A DNA stretch of 5,303 nucleotides from an uncultured Lachnospiraceae bacterium (GCA_946630645.1 CAMOZD010000106.1:1-5303); one strand, 5' to 3'; counted from the stretch's first letter, positions 1-5,303 are shown. Notes: generated by a model from the letters alone, not told the origin. Program-made: numbers and translations.

Positions 1-160
1 ATCCTTTCTAAATTACATATTTATCTCTATCCGGAGTATCACCCAAAGGCTCCGGCAGATGTCTGTAGCAATCCTGCAAGCATTTCTATCAAATCCTGCA
101 GATAAAAAATATTATAAACAGCAGTCCGCCTAAATTTCCACTGAAGACAGCCGGCTTAAA
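1..160. other. Left-edge non-coding stretch
   Basis: No gene is supported here. Read on the minus strand it holds a perfect -10-like TATAAT (111-116) without a matching -35. It also has two copies of ATCCTGCA on the plus strand (about 71-78 and 103-110) and an inverted repeat CCGGAG (31-36) / CTCCGG (50-55). A purine run resembling a Shine-Dalgarno site (AGAAAGGA) sits at the very edge. This could be the leader of a further minus-strand gene beyond the window, but that is a guess. Confidence 0.3.
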
Positions 161-199
161 ATAAAAATTTGAACGGCTGTCAAACACAGCCGTTTCAAA
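161..199 (-). terminator. Intrinsic terminator after the TrpR-like gene
   Basis: On the minus strand an arm at 199-186 (TTTGAAACGGCTGT) pairs with an arm at 180-168 (ACAGCCGTTCAAA) with one bulged A, giving a 13-bp stem with a 5-base loop. A T-rich tail, TTTTTATTTT, follows. It lies about 45 bases after the TAG stop of the TrpR-like gene. There is no T tract on the other strand, so it acts leftward only. Confidence 0.88.
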
Positions 200-243
200 A
201 AATACATAATTTGTCAACAACAGCTATAACACGTCTTCAAAAC

Positions 244-558
244 CTATCTCTTGTCTGCCTTATCAATATCTCTGTCCTTCATCCTGTCGATCATATCGGA
301 CAGGCAGCCTGTCCCCGAATTCAGCATACGATTTACCCTGCTGATGGTTGCGGAACTGGCATTAGTACTCTTCATAATCTCTGTGTAGACCTTCTCCTGC
401 TTCAGCATAGTCGCAACTTCAAATCGCTGCTCCATGGACCGGAGCTCTGTCATGGCACATAAGTCTTCAAAAAAATCGAGACATTCCTCCAGGGTCTGAA
501 TCTCAAGTATCGCCTTATACATCGATTCATTCCTCTTTTTGGAAATATTCCTTCCCAT
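244..558 (-). CDS. TrpR-like DNA-binding protein (YerC/YecD family)
   Basis: A small helix-turn-helix protein of the Trp-repressor superfamily, YerC/YecD branch; its target genes and any ligand are unknown. The 104-residue product shows the family core in order: YKAILEI, then EECLDFFEDLCAMTELRSM, then QRFEVATMLKQ, followed by the DNA-reading helix-turn-helix YTEIMKSTNASSATISRVN (about residues 58-76). The tail is charged and ends DKADKR. I chose the ATG at 556-558 because GGGGGAGG lies 9 bases upstream and the length matches typical YerC proteins (about 104 residues). The ORF stays open to an ATG at 591, and an ATG at 522 with AGAGGA 8 bases upstream would give 92 residues and keep the whole core. 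The gene has its own promoter (679-707) and terminator (161-199), so it is probably expressed alone. The family assignment is firm, the exact start is not. Confidence 0.87.
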   Translation of the reverse strand: MGRNISKKRNESMYKAILEIQTLEECLDFFEDLCAMTELRSMEQRFEVATMLKQEKVYTEIMKSTNASSATISRVNRMLNSGTGCLSDMIDRMKDRDIDKADKR

Positions 559-649
559 ATCCTTCATCCTCCCCCGAAAAGGCCGCTTCATCCAAAGCCC
601 TCAACCGGACCCGGAGTAAAAAAAATTCTTTGTCCCTCTCCTATAAATG

Positions 650-661
650 CAAATACATTTG
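650..661. promoter_or_regulatory. Short palindrome just downstream of the TrpR-like promoter
   Basis: CAAATACATTTG has 5-base arms (CAAAT/ATTTG) around a 2-base centre. It falls about 10-20 bases after the predicted transcription start of the TrpR-like gene, a position suited to an operator, possibly for self-repression. It is AT-rich and could be chance. No second copy was seen in the window. Confidence 0.25.
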
Positions 662-678
662 TGCGATAACACATAGGT

Positions 679-707
679 ATCATATCACTTTTTAGCCTGC
701 TAGTAAA
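679..707 (-). promoter_or_regulatory. Sigma-A-type promoter for the TrpR-like gene
   Basis: On the minus strand: -35 TTTACT (707-702, four of six to consensus), a 17-base spacer, and -10 TATGAT (684-679, five of six) preceded by the TGn extended -10 element (687-685). The start of transcription would be near 672, leaving a leader of about 115 bases before the chosen ATG. Confidence 0.65.
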
Positions 708-709
708 CT

Positions 710-736
710 AAAAAATTTAACACATTAAAGTTTAAA
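710..736 (-). terminator. Possible weak terminator after the PAP2 gene
   Basis: On the minus strand TTTAAAC (736-730) can pair with GTGTTAAA (723-716, one bulged G) around a 6-base loop, followed by six Ts (715-710). The stem is all A/T apart from one pair, so it would be weak. It sits 10 bases after the PAP2 stop codon and directly before the -35 box of the next promoter, which is where a terminator would be expected. Confidence 0.4.
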
Positions 737-745
737 GGCCTAAAT

Positions 746-1261
746 TTATTTACTTCTGACGGTTAACAGTCCGACTCCAATTCCGGCAAGGGCTCCAGCC
801 AGGACATCTGAGATATAATGGACTCCTCCTATAACCCTGACGATAGCCAGAACAAAGCTTACAAACAGCAGCAAAAGACCTGCTAAGGGCACTAAAGACA
901 ACCAGAGCATGGAAATCAGAAAGCTGCTGAAGACATGCCGGCTGGGAAATGATCTTCCCTTTTTCTCCTTTTTTATTACAGCAGGCTTACCAAAGACCTC
1001 ATAGGGTCTCGGTCTGTTAACCAGCCTCCTGAAAAGAGAGACCAGGAGAAAACCAGCACCTGGTATCGTGATATAAGCGGCCAGTCTCCGGTCCTTTTTT
1101 AAAAAGAGCCAGCCTATCAACAAAGGATACATGACAAAGGCAGGCAGGGTGGAAAGAATATTGATTCCTTTCAGACACATACCTGCTTTCTCATGTTTCT
1201 TAAAATACTCATCCATTTTTTCATAGATTGTTTTCTCCATAATGCCCCTTTTATATCTCAT
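746..1261 (-). CDS. PAP2-family membrane phosphatase
   Basis: A small integral membrane phosphatase of the PAP2 (phosphatidic acid phosphatase type 2) superfamily. Members remove phosphate from lipid phosphates such as phosphatidic acid, phosphatidylglycerol phosphate or undecaprenyl pyrophosphate; the substrate cannot be told here. The 171-residue product carries all three active-site motifs. Motif 1 is R78-x6-R85-P86 (RRLVNRPRP, Arg in place of the usual Lys). Motif 2 is PSRH at 106-109. Motif 3 is R142-x5-H148-x3-D152, containing the base His and its Asp partner. Hydrophobic segments lie near 36-54, 61-77, 111-125, 126-141 and 152-167. The first ATG is one base after the stop of the broken DUF523-like gene, suggesting a former two-gene operon. 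A second in-frame ATG at 1238-1240 (residue 8) has AAGGGG just upstream and may be the real start. I see no convincing promoter directly upstream. Confidence 0.9.
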   Translation of the reverse strand: MRYKRGIMEKTIYEKMDEYFKKHEKAGMCLKGINILSTLPAFVMYPLLIGWLFLKKDRRLAAYITIPGAGFLLVSLFRRLVNRPRPYEVFGKPAVIKKEKKGRSFPSRHVFSSFLISMLWLSLVPLAGLLLLFVSFVLAIVRVIGGVHYISDVLAGALAGIGVGLLTVRSK

Positions 1262-1262
1262 T

Positions 1263-1612
1263 TCATTCTTTGCCTTCCTTAAGGGTCAGAAACAGGCGGT
1301 CAAGGTCCGATTCACCAAAGACCTCTATCCCCTGTCTGATCAGTAAGTCTGCAGTGACACCTCGTCCCTCCACCAGCCTGCCGGAGAAACTTCCGTCATA
1401 AATCTTCCCATTGCCGCAGGAAGGACTCTTCTCTTTTAAAACGGCATATTGGGCATGGTAGATCCTACACAACTTCAATGCCTCACGGGCCCCCTTCTTA
1501 AATGAATCGGTCACAGCCTGTCCATGGTCATTTATCAGTCTTCCTTCCCTTATTTCAGAAGGATAGCGGGGAGTGGGCAGGCACTGATCATTATATTCTT
1601 TATCGTATCCAT
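1263..1612 (-). pseudogene. DUF523 / TudS-family gene broken by an internal deletion
   Basis: The family is DUF523 (YbbK-like), which includes the thiouracil desulfurase TudS, an iron-sulfur enzyme that removes sulfur from thiolated uracil. From the ATG at 1610-1612, with AGGAGAGG 7 bases upstream, the frame reads MDTIKNIMISAC, matching the family start (ILVSACLLG). It then runs out of frame and stops at 1550-1552. A second frame from about 1580 reads LPTPRYPSEI and continues through VTDSFKKG, LKEKSPSCGNGKIYDGSF and LVEGRGVTADLL to a TGA at 1263-1265, matching the rest of the family. Missing between them are about 40-45 residues that normally hold RYDG and the Cys-Pro-Glu segment with the second cluster cysteine. 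The first (SAC) and third (SPSCG) cysteines remain. A GTG at 1512-1514 could in theory start an 83-residue fragment, but that would lack two of the three cysteines. Probably non-functional. Confidence 0.8.
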
Positions 1613-1714
1613 TTCATAACCTCTCCTGCCCCAGCCCTCCTTAACTAATGGCAGACAAAGTGACTCCAAAAGTTAAATCCCAGATTGAAGACTGCCATAG
1701 CAACTGCCATATTG

Positions 1715-1748
1715 AAAAAAATCTCCGCCAGCCAAAGCCGGCGAAGAT
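1715..1748 (-). terminator. Strong intrinsic terminator of the L,D-transpeptidase gene
   Basis: On the minus strand ATCTTCGCCGGC (1748-1737) pairs with GCTGGCGGAGAT (1732-1721) in a 12-bp stem with two G-U pairs and a 4-base loop, followed by six further Ts (1720-1715). It lies about 65 bases after the TAG stop. It works leftward only, and isolates the transpeptidase from the PAP2 region. Confidence 0.93.
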
Positions 1749-1813
1749 CTCTGTCACTCTTTGTAATAATATAAAGTTATACTATATTACAGTTCAATGT
1801 AACCCTGGAAATA

Positions 1814-2704
1814 CTAGTTGTTATAAACTTTGTATGAATCCTTGTTGTACTTTGGATCTGTAGGATCGTACTTTGTCTTGATCTTTCCAGTAGTATCCTT
1901 AAGATTAACTTTACCTAAAGCTCCCGGTACATTGGATCTGTAGATCTTAACTTTAACACGTGCCTTCTTATAGGTCTTTGTGGAAATGTCATAGATCAGC
2001 TTGGCATTAACAGCCTGCATTCTGATACAATGTGTGGTAATGTTTCCGCCCAGCTTATTGTAAAGGCCGGTTACAAGCTTTTTGGTGCTCTTTCTGGAAT
2101 ACCTGCAGGAATGGAAAAGAACAGGTGAGCCTTTAATATGTACGGCATACTGATACCAGTAAACTGCACTTCCCTTTGTATAAGGATACCATCTCTTGGC
2201 AGATGTCTTCTCCAGACGGTAATTACCAACAGGTGTTCCGTTCTTCTTTCTGGATGTAGCGCAGATACAAGCCTTCAGAGGAATTCTGTAAGTATTCGTT
2301 ACGTCATCCCATGCAAGGAAGGTAACTGTATGAGTAGTAAGATTAACCTCAATCCTCATCTTCTTCTGTATATTACCGGCGTAATCGTCAGCAAAAAGAT
2401 TGGTATTCAAAGTTCCATCTTCATTGAAATAGTACTTATAAACGTAATTGCCACCACCGTAACTTTTTGCGTACTTGTAACCTGTTGCAGCAAGGCCGTT
2501 TGTAAAATTATAAATCTTGCTGCCAATCTTAACCCAACCTGAGTAATTGGAGATCTGGTTATCTACATAAAGCTGTAAATCCTTCACCTCATAGGTTGCG
2601 GCACTTGTCTGTGCGGGTACATTACTGTCGAGGGCATAAACACCTGCTGCCATCACAAAAATAACTGCAAGCGTCAATAAGCCCTTGCTCATCTTCTTTA
2701 ACAT
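1814..2704 (-). CDS. Secreted L,D-transpeptidase (YkuD family)
   Basis: An exported cell-wall enzyme of the YkuD family, whose members form 3-3 crosslinks in peptidoglycan or attach proteins to it. The 296 residues begin with a signal peptide (KK, hydrophobic 8-24, likely cut after VYA). Residues about 56-105 have GW, IYNF, KYYFNEDG spacing like a degenerate cell-wall-binding repeat. The YkuD domain (about 116-240) shows NGTPVGNY (155-162), VLFH with the conserved His198, YNKLGG (215-220), catalytic Cys226 and CIRM (226-229). Instead of the usual S-H-G-C or S-x-G-C, residues 223-226 are T-T-H-C, so the Gly before the Cys is His. A Lys-rich tail with KYDPTDPKY (278-286) follows. The start ATG has AAGGAGG 9 bases upstream. 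The gene stands alone between its own promoter and terminator. The family is sure; full activity with the changed motif is not. Confidence 0.9.
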   Translation of the reverse strand: MLKKMSKGLLTLAVIFVMAAGVYALDSNVPAQTSAATYEVKDLQLYVDNQISNYSGWVKIGSKIYNFTNGLAATGYKYAKSYGGGNYVYKYYFNEDGTLNTNLFADDYAGNIQKKMRIEVNLTTHTVTFLAWDDVTNTYRIPLKACICATSRKKNGTPVGNYRLEKTSAKRWYPYTKGSAVYWYQYAVHIKGSPVLFHSCRYSRKSTKKLVTGLYNKLGGNITTHCIRMQAVNAKLIYDISTKTYKKARVKVKIYRSNVPGALGKVNLKDTTGKIKTKYDPTDPKYNKDSYKVYNN

Positions 2705-2725
2705 GCTCTTTCTCCTCCTTCGGTA

Positions 2726-2803
2726 CTATAAAATATGTTCAGCGAAAATGTCTCTGCAAAACATTGTGACCAATGTTCTTTTAGTAAACAACTTCTTTGA
2801 CAT
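2726..2803 (-). CDS. Possible 25-residue leader ORF upstream of the transpeptidase
   Basis: Within the transpeptidase leader an ATG at 2801-2803 has GGAAGG 4 bases upstream and opens 25 codons ending in TAG at 2726-2728. The peptide begins MSKKLFTKRTLVTMF and ends AEHIL. It stops 21 bases before the transpeptidase ATG and lies in the same reading frame, so only its stop codon separates it from the main gene. Its stop lies just before AAGGAGG, so ribosomes ending there would cover the main ribosome binding site. It resembles no leader peptide I know and has no run of one amino acid. It could be a regulatory uORF, a remnant of a longer N-terminus, or chance. Confidence 0.3.
   Translation of the reverse strand: MSKKLFTKRTLVTMFCRDIFAEHIL
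2760..2777. repeat. Inverted repeat in the transpeptidase leader
   Basis: AACATTG (2760-2766) and CAATGTT (2771-2777) form a perfect 7-base inverted repeat around TGAC. On the minus strand the transcript would form a small hairpin followed by a few Us, too weak for a convincing terminator. It lies about 100 bases downstream of the predicted transcription start and inside the possible leader ORF. An operator or an RNA control element are both possible. Confidence 0.45.
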
Positions 2804-2885
2804 AATACCTTCCCGGTCTGAAATGACCTGTTACTTCTGATTCCGAAAACAAATTCGACAGTACAGAAACTTCGCTGTGTTTCCT

Positions 2886-2915
2886 ATTTTAGCATAACAT
2901 CGTCTTTACAGACAA
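2886..2915 (-). promoter_or_regulatory. Extended -10 promoter for the L,D-transpeptidase
   Basis: On the minus strand: -35 TTGTCT (2915-2910, four of six), an 18-base spacer, and -10 TAAAAT (2891-2886, five of six) preceded by TGC (2894-2892), a TGn extended -10. Transcription would start near 2879, giving a leader of about 175 bases. Confidence 0.65.
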
Positions 2916-3033
2916 GCTTAGGGGGAAATTTCGTCATATTGATAGTAATGGCAACAATTTGACTTGTTTTACCTCAAAATAACAAGGAGAGGTTACAAAT
3001 ATTTCACAAAGGGTTAAAACACAAATAAATCCC

Positions 3034-3756
3034 TTACAAAACTTTTGATAAGAATTCCCTGGTTCGGTCTTCCTTGGGATCGTCGAAAACCTCTTTCGGA
3101 TGTCCTTGTTCCAGGATCCTGCCCTCATCCATGAAAAAGAGTCTGGTACCTACCTCTCTGGCAAAGCCCATCTCATGGGTGACCACAGCCATGGTCATAC
3201 CTTCTTCAGCCAGCTGCTTCATAAACTCCAGAACCTCACCTACCATCTCCGGGTCAAGGGCACTGGTAGGTTCATCGAAAAGCATCATTTTAGGCTTCAT
3301 AGCCAGGGACCGCACTATGGCGATTCTCTGCTTCTGACCGCCGGACAGCTGGCCCGGATAGGCGTCTGCCTTTTCTTCCAGGTTGACACGGCGCAGCAGT
3401 TTCAGGGCCTCCTCCCTGGCTTCCTCCGGTTTCATCAATTTTAACCTTACCGGGGCAAGGGTGATATTGTCCATGATGGTTTTATGGGGAAAGAGGTTAA
3501 AATGCTGGAATACCATGCCCATATGCTGACGGACCTTATTGATATCAGTTTTGGGATCAGTAAGGTCGATCCCGTCAAAGATGACCTGACCCTTGGTGGG
3601 GTGCTCCAGCAGGTTTAAACAGCGCAGGAAGGTAGATTTACCTGATCCTGAAGGTCCGATGATTACTACCTTTTCTCCCGGCTCAATATGCTCAGTAATA
3701 TCATGGAGAACCTCATGGTCTCCAAAGGATTTATAAAGATGATTAACGTATATCAC
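3034..3756 (-). CDS. Polar amino acid ABC transporter ATP-binding protein (GlnQ/HisP type)
   Basis: The cytoplasmic ATPase that powers the importer encoded with the two upstream genes. The 240-residue product is full length for the family and has every ATPase motif: Walker [10 protein letters not shown] (34-42), Q-loop Gln84 in VFQHFNLFP, signature LSGGQKQR (137-144), Walker B MLFDEP (158-163) with Asp161 and catalytic Glu162, D-loop SALD (165-168) and switch His194. [25 protein letters not shown] and [10 protein letters not shown] are typical of the polar amino acid subfamily. After the signature it reads IVRSLAM where IARALAM is usual, a mild change. The start is GTG (3754-3756) with AGGAGG 10 bases upstream; it overlaps the permease end by 14 bases, which implies coupled translation. 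No clear terminator follows. Substrate (glutamine, arginine, cystine or other) cannot be fixed from this subunit. Confidence 0.96.
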   Translation of the reverse strand: MIYVNHLYKSFGDHEVLHDITEHIEPGEKVVIIGPSGSGKSTFLRCLNLLEHPTKGQVIFDGIDLTDPKTDINKVRQHMGMVFQHFNLFPHKTIMDNITLAPVRLKLMKPEEAREEALKLLRRVNLEEKADAYPGQLSGGQKQRIAIVRSLAMKPKMMLFDEPTSALDPEMVGEVLEFMKQLAEEGMTMAVVTHEMGFAREVGTRLFFMDEGRILEQGHPKEVFDDPKEDRTREFLSKVL

Positions 3757-4474
3757 TCTCTCTCAGCCTCCTCTCAATCTTACCCATAACCCAGGTAAAG
3801 AACATGACTAATACCAGATAGATCATCGCTACTACCATCAGGGGAAGCAGGGCGTCAAAGGTAACTCCACGGATGATGTCTCCGCCACGGGTCAGCTCAT
3901 TGAGACCGATATAACCACAGATGGATGTCTCTTTCAAAAGAGTAATCATTTCATTTACCAGGGCCGGAAGACAGTTTTTTATGGCCTGGGGCATGATGAT
4001 CTGAATCATGGTATCCACATAGCCAAGACCCAGAGACCTTCCGGCCTCCATCTGTCCAGCGTCCACGGCCATGATACCTGACCGGAAGATCTCTGCTACA
4101 TAGGCTCCTGAGTTGATACCGAAAGTGATGACGGCTACTGTTACCTTACTGTTGCAGGTGGATAAAAATACAAAGAACATTAAAAGCAGCTGTACCAGGG
4201 TAGGTGTTCCCCGGATGATGGTCAGATAGAGCCGGCAGATTCCGTCAGCCACTCCCAGCAGCTTCTTGCCGATTCCTCCGACATTTTCTTCTCTCAGCTG
4301 GTCATGGGTGGTCCTGATGACAGCGATCAGGGCACCGATGGCCAGACCCAGAATCAGAGACAGAAGCGTCACAAGCAGAGTGATTTTTAAACCATCTACG
4401 ATATACATCCATCTCTGTTTCTCTACGAAATCAAGTATGAATTTGGCATGTAATTCAGAAAACCATTCACTCAT
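3743..4474 (-). CDS. Polar amino acid ABC transporter permease (HisM/GlnP type)
   Basis: The membrane subunit of an amino acid importer, expected to act as a dimer with the ATPase encoded next. The 243-residue protein has hydrophobic segments near 28-53, 91-106, 110-128, 165-191 and 207-230. The conserved [10 protein letters not shown] lies at 86-95. The EAA loop that docks on the ATPase is at about 143-163 (EAGRSLGLG, then IIMPQA). The stretch 56-80 between the first two membrane segments is longer and more polar than in many relatives. The ATG at 4472-4474 has AAAGGGAG 5 bases upstream. The 3' end overlaps the ATPase start. Upstream, a terminator and hairpins separate it from the binding-protein gene and no good promoter is visible, so expression probably depends on readthrough. 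Confidence 0.95.
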   Translation of the reverse strand: MSEWFSELHAKFILDFVEKQRWMYIVDGLKITLLVTLLSLILGLAIGALIAVIRTTHDQLREENVGGIGKKLLGVADGICRLYLTIIRGTPTLVQLLLMFFVFLSTCNSKVTVAVITFGINSGAYVAEIFRSGIMAVDAGQMEAGRSLGLGYVDTMIQIIMPQAIKNCLPALVNEMITLLKETSICGYIGLNELTRGGDIIRGVTFDALLPLMVVAMIYLVLVMFFTWVMGKIERRLRESDIR

Positions 4475-4513
4475 ATAATCTCCCTTTCTATTGTTCCTGC
4501 AGGCTCATAACCA

Positions 4514-4550
4514 TGCTGACCACCATTTGCTTTCCGGATTGCAGTCAGCA
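4514..4550 (-). repeat. Hairpin in the leader between terminator and permease
   Basis: TGCTGAC (4514-4520) and GTCAGCA (4544-4550) form a perfect 7-base inverted repeat with a 23-base loop. There is no T tract. It lies after the terminator in the direction of transcription and about 40 bases before the permease start. It might protect the 5' end of the processed permease-ATPase message, or be chance. Confidence 0.4.
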
Positions 4551-4562
4551 GCGGAATTCAGC

Positions 4563-4591
4563 AAAAAGAGGCTGTAAAGACTACAGCCTCT
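4563..4591 (-). terminator. Intrinsic terminator between binding protein and permease
   Basis: On the minus strand AGAGGCTGTA (4591-4582) pairs perfectly with TACAGCCTCT (4576-4567) around a 5-base loop and is followed by TTTT (4566-4563), giving a five-U tail with the last stem base. It lies between the solute-binding protein gene and the permease of the same transporter. Partial termination here would leave excess binding-protein mRNA, a common pattern in ABC importer operons. Confidence 0.85.
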
Positions 4592-4620
4592 CTGCCATAA
4601 TATTCTTCTTAATCTGATCC

Positions 4621-4666
4621 CCGGCCGCCTGCCTGCGGCTGGTCCGGGTCTCCAGAGCCGGCCGGC
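4621..4666 (-). repeat. GC-rich hairpin after the binding-protein gene
   Basis: CCGGCCG (4621-4627) and CGGCCGG (4659-4665) are inverted arms around a GC-rich interior that has its own short pairings (CGGCT 4636-4640 with AGCCG 4656-4660). GCCGGCCGGC at 4657-4666 is itself a perfect palindrome. It begins about 12 bases after the stop codon, is far richer in G+C than its surroundings, and has no T tail. It may block 3' decay of the binding-protein message. Confidence 0.5.
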
Positions 4667-4677
4667 TTCTGCAGAAC

Positions 4678-5303
4678 TTATTCACTCACGATATATTTAT
4701 CAAGGATAGCCTGGATGGTTCCATCTTCCTTAAGTTCAGTAAGAGCGCCGTTGATTGCCTCAAGCAGTTCCTCGTTTTCCTTGGAAATACATCCTGCATA
4801 TTCTTCCTTTACATACTCTGTATCAAGAATAACCAGGCCTTCGTTGGAAGCAACATAGGAAATGGCAGGCTGGTTGTCAATGATTACCGCGTCAACCTTG
4901 CCGGTAACCAGAGCCTGAACAGCATCGTTACCCTTGTTGTACTCTTCTACGTTCTCTTTGCCATAGTCATCGGTAGCATAGATGTCACCGGTGGTGGAAA
5001 GCTGAACACCGATCTTCTTTCCCTTGAGGTCGTCGGCAGATTTGATATCAGAGCCTTCCTTAACGATGATGGACTGGATTCCTTCTGCATAGGTGTCAGT
5101 AAAGTTAACAGACTGCTTTCTTTCCTCTGTCACTGTCATACCGGCCAGACCGATATCTGCCTTACCTGTCTGTACGGCAGTGATGATAGAATCAAACTCC
5201 ATATCCTGGATCTGCAGCTCTAAGCCCAGCTTGTCAGCAACTGCCTTGGCGATCTCAGCGTCAATTCCAACGATCTCGCTTCCGTCATAGTACTCATAAG
5301 GCG
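4678..5303 (-). CDS. Polar amino acid ABC transporter solute-binding protein (5'-partial)
   Basis: The extracytoplasmic binding protein of the amino acid importer, family 3 of bacterial solute-binding proteins. The window cuts off its N-terminus, so the signal peptide and any lipoprotein cysteine are not visible; 207 residues remain, ending at TAA 4678-4680. The frame stays open to the right edge, where it reads PYEYYDGSEIVGIDAEIAKA, containing the family signature GIDAEIAKAVA. Next come EFDSIITAVQTGKADIG and GMTVTEERKQSVNFT, whose Arg is the expected contact for the ligand carboxylate. The second lobe shows LKGKKIGVQLSTTGD, and VDAVIIDNQPA, with an Asp expected to hold the ligand amino group. 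The tail ELKEDGTIQAILDKYI is typical. It is the first visible gene of the operon; its promoter lies outside the window. The exact amino acid bound is not determined by what can be seen. Confidence 0.95.
   Translation of the reverse strand, partial: PYEYYDGSEIVGIDAEIAKAVADKLGLELQIQDMEFDSIITAVQTGKADIGLAGMTVTEERKQSVNFTDTYAEGIQSIIVKEGSDIKSADDLKGKKIGVQLSTTGDIYATDDYGKENVEEYNKGNDAVQALVTGKVDAVIIDNQPAISYVASNEGLVILDTEYVKEEYAGCISKENEELLEAINGALTELKEDGTIQAILDKYIVSE

Larger units (their letters stand above)
2705..3033 (-). other. 329-base intergenic region with the transpeptidase promoter and leader
   Basis: This gap lies between the ATPase stop and the transpeptidase start. It holds an extended -10 promoter (2886-2915), a leader of about 175 bases with a possible 25-codon ORF (2726-2803) and an inverted repeat (2760-2777), and the ribosome binding site AAGGAGG (2714-2720). 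Between 2916 and 3033 I found no convincing terminator for the ABC operon. There are only two weak hairpins with 5-bp stems (AAGGG/CCCTT and ACCTC/GAGGT) and no T tail, so some readthrough into the transpeptidase gene is possible. Confidence 0.6.

Noticed and set aside
212..217. Perfect -35-like TTGACA on the minus strand after the TrpR-like gene
   Set aside because: The position where a -10 should fall lies in the terminator stem (AACGGC), which does not resemble TATAAT.
169..462. Plus-strand 97-codon ORF
   Set aside because: It starts inside the terminator stem and lies opposite the TrpR-like gene, whose family match is clear.
1692..1711. Direct repeat CTGCCATA twice with a 12-base period
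   Set aside because: Only two copies, no further units and no clear link to a promoter; probably chance.
1763..1790. AT-rich inverted repeat GTAATA/TATTAC upstream of the transpeptidase terminator
   Set aside because: Six A/T-rich pairs with a large loop; the strong terminator just downstream explains the end of the transcript.
1648..1863. Plus-strand 71-codon ORF
   Set aside because: It runs across the terminator hairpin and the 3' end of the transpeptidase gene, has no ribosome binding site and no recognisable protein features.
2138..2542. Plus-strand 134-codon ORF
   Set aside because: It lies entirely opposite the transpeptidase coding sequence, with no ribosome binding site and low-complexity, unfamiliar protein; a shadow of the real frame.
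2934..3128. Minus-strand 64-codon ORF overlapping the ATPase 3' end
   Set aside because: Most of it lies out of frame within the ATPase gene and it continues into AT-rich spacer; no family resemblance.
3074..3444. Plus-strand ORFs opposite the ATPase gene
   Set aside because: They are antisense shadows of a gene with every ABC ATPase motif intact.

Overview
The window reads as low-to-moderate GC Gram-positive DNA, most likely a clostridial Firmicute of the Lachnospiraceae type. This rests on strong AGGAGG-type ribosome binding sites, U-tailed terminators, a YerC/YecD-type TrpR-like regulator, and a secreted L,D-transpeptidase with a short cell-wall-binding-like module. The taxon is an inference from gene style, not from a marker gene. 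All supported genes lie on the minus strand, so transcription runs from the right end of the window to the left.

Right part (about 3034-5303): a polar amino acid ABC importer. In transcription order it has a solute-binding protein (N-terminus cut off by the window edge), a HisM/GlnP-type permease and a GlnQ-type ATPase. Permease and ATPase overlap by 14 bases and are translationally linked. The binding protein is separated from them by about 200 bases holding a GC-rich hairpin, a clear intrinsic terminator and a further hairpin. I see no good promoter there, so partial readthrough probably gives more binding protein than membrane parts.

Middle (about 1715-2915): a single-gene unit for an exported L,D-transpeptidase (YkuD fold) with its own extended -10 promoter, a leader of about 175 bases and a strong terminator. 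The leader contains a 25-codon small ORF with an inverted repeat inside it. The catalytic Cys is present, but the usual Ser-His-Gly-Cys context reads Thr-Thr-His-Cys.

Left-middle (746-1612): a PAP2-family membrane phosphatase, preceded one base away by a DUF523/TudS-family gene that appears broken. Its start (ending in Ser-Ala-Cys) and its last two thirds (from Leu-Pro-Thr-Pro-Arg) lie in different frames and meet at a GCCTGCC sequence, which suggests an internal deletion of roughly 130 bases.

Left (161-707): a small TrpR-like DNA-binding protein with its own promoter and terminator. Bases 1-160 carry no gene I can support. I found no RNA gene, CRISPR array, insertion sequence or phage element. 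Nothing here clearly amounts to a new biological system; the best leads are the degraded TudS-like gene, the leader ORF of the transpeptidase and its altered active-site motif.
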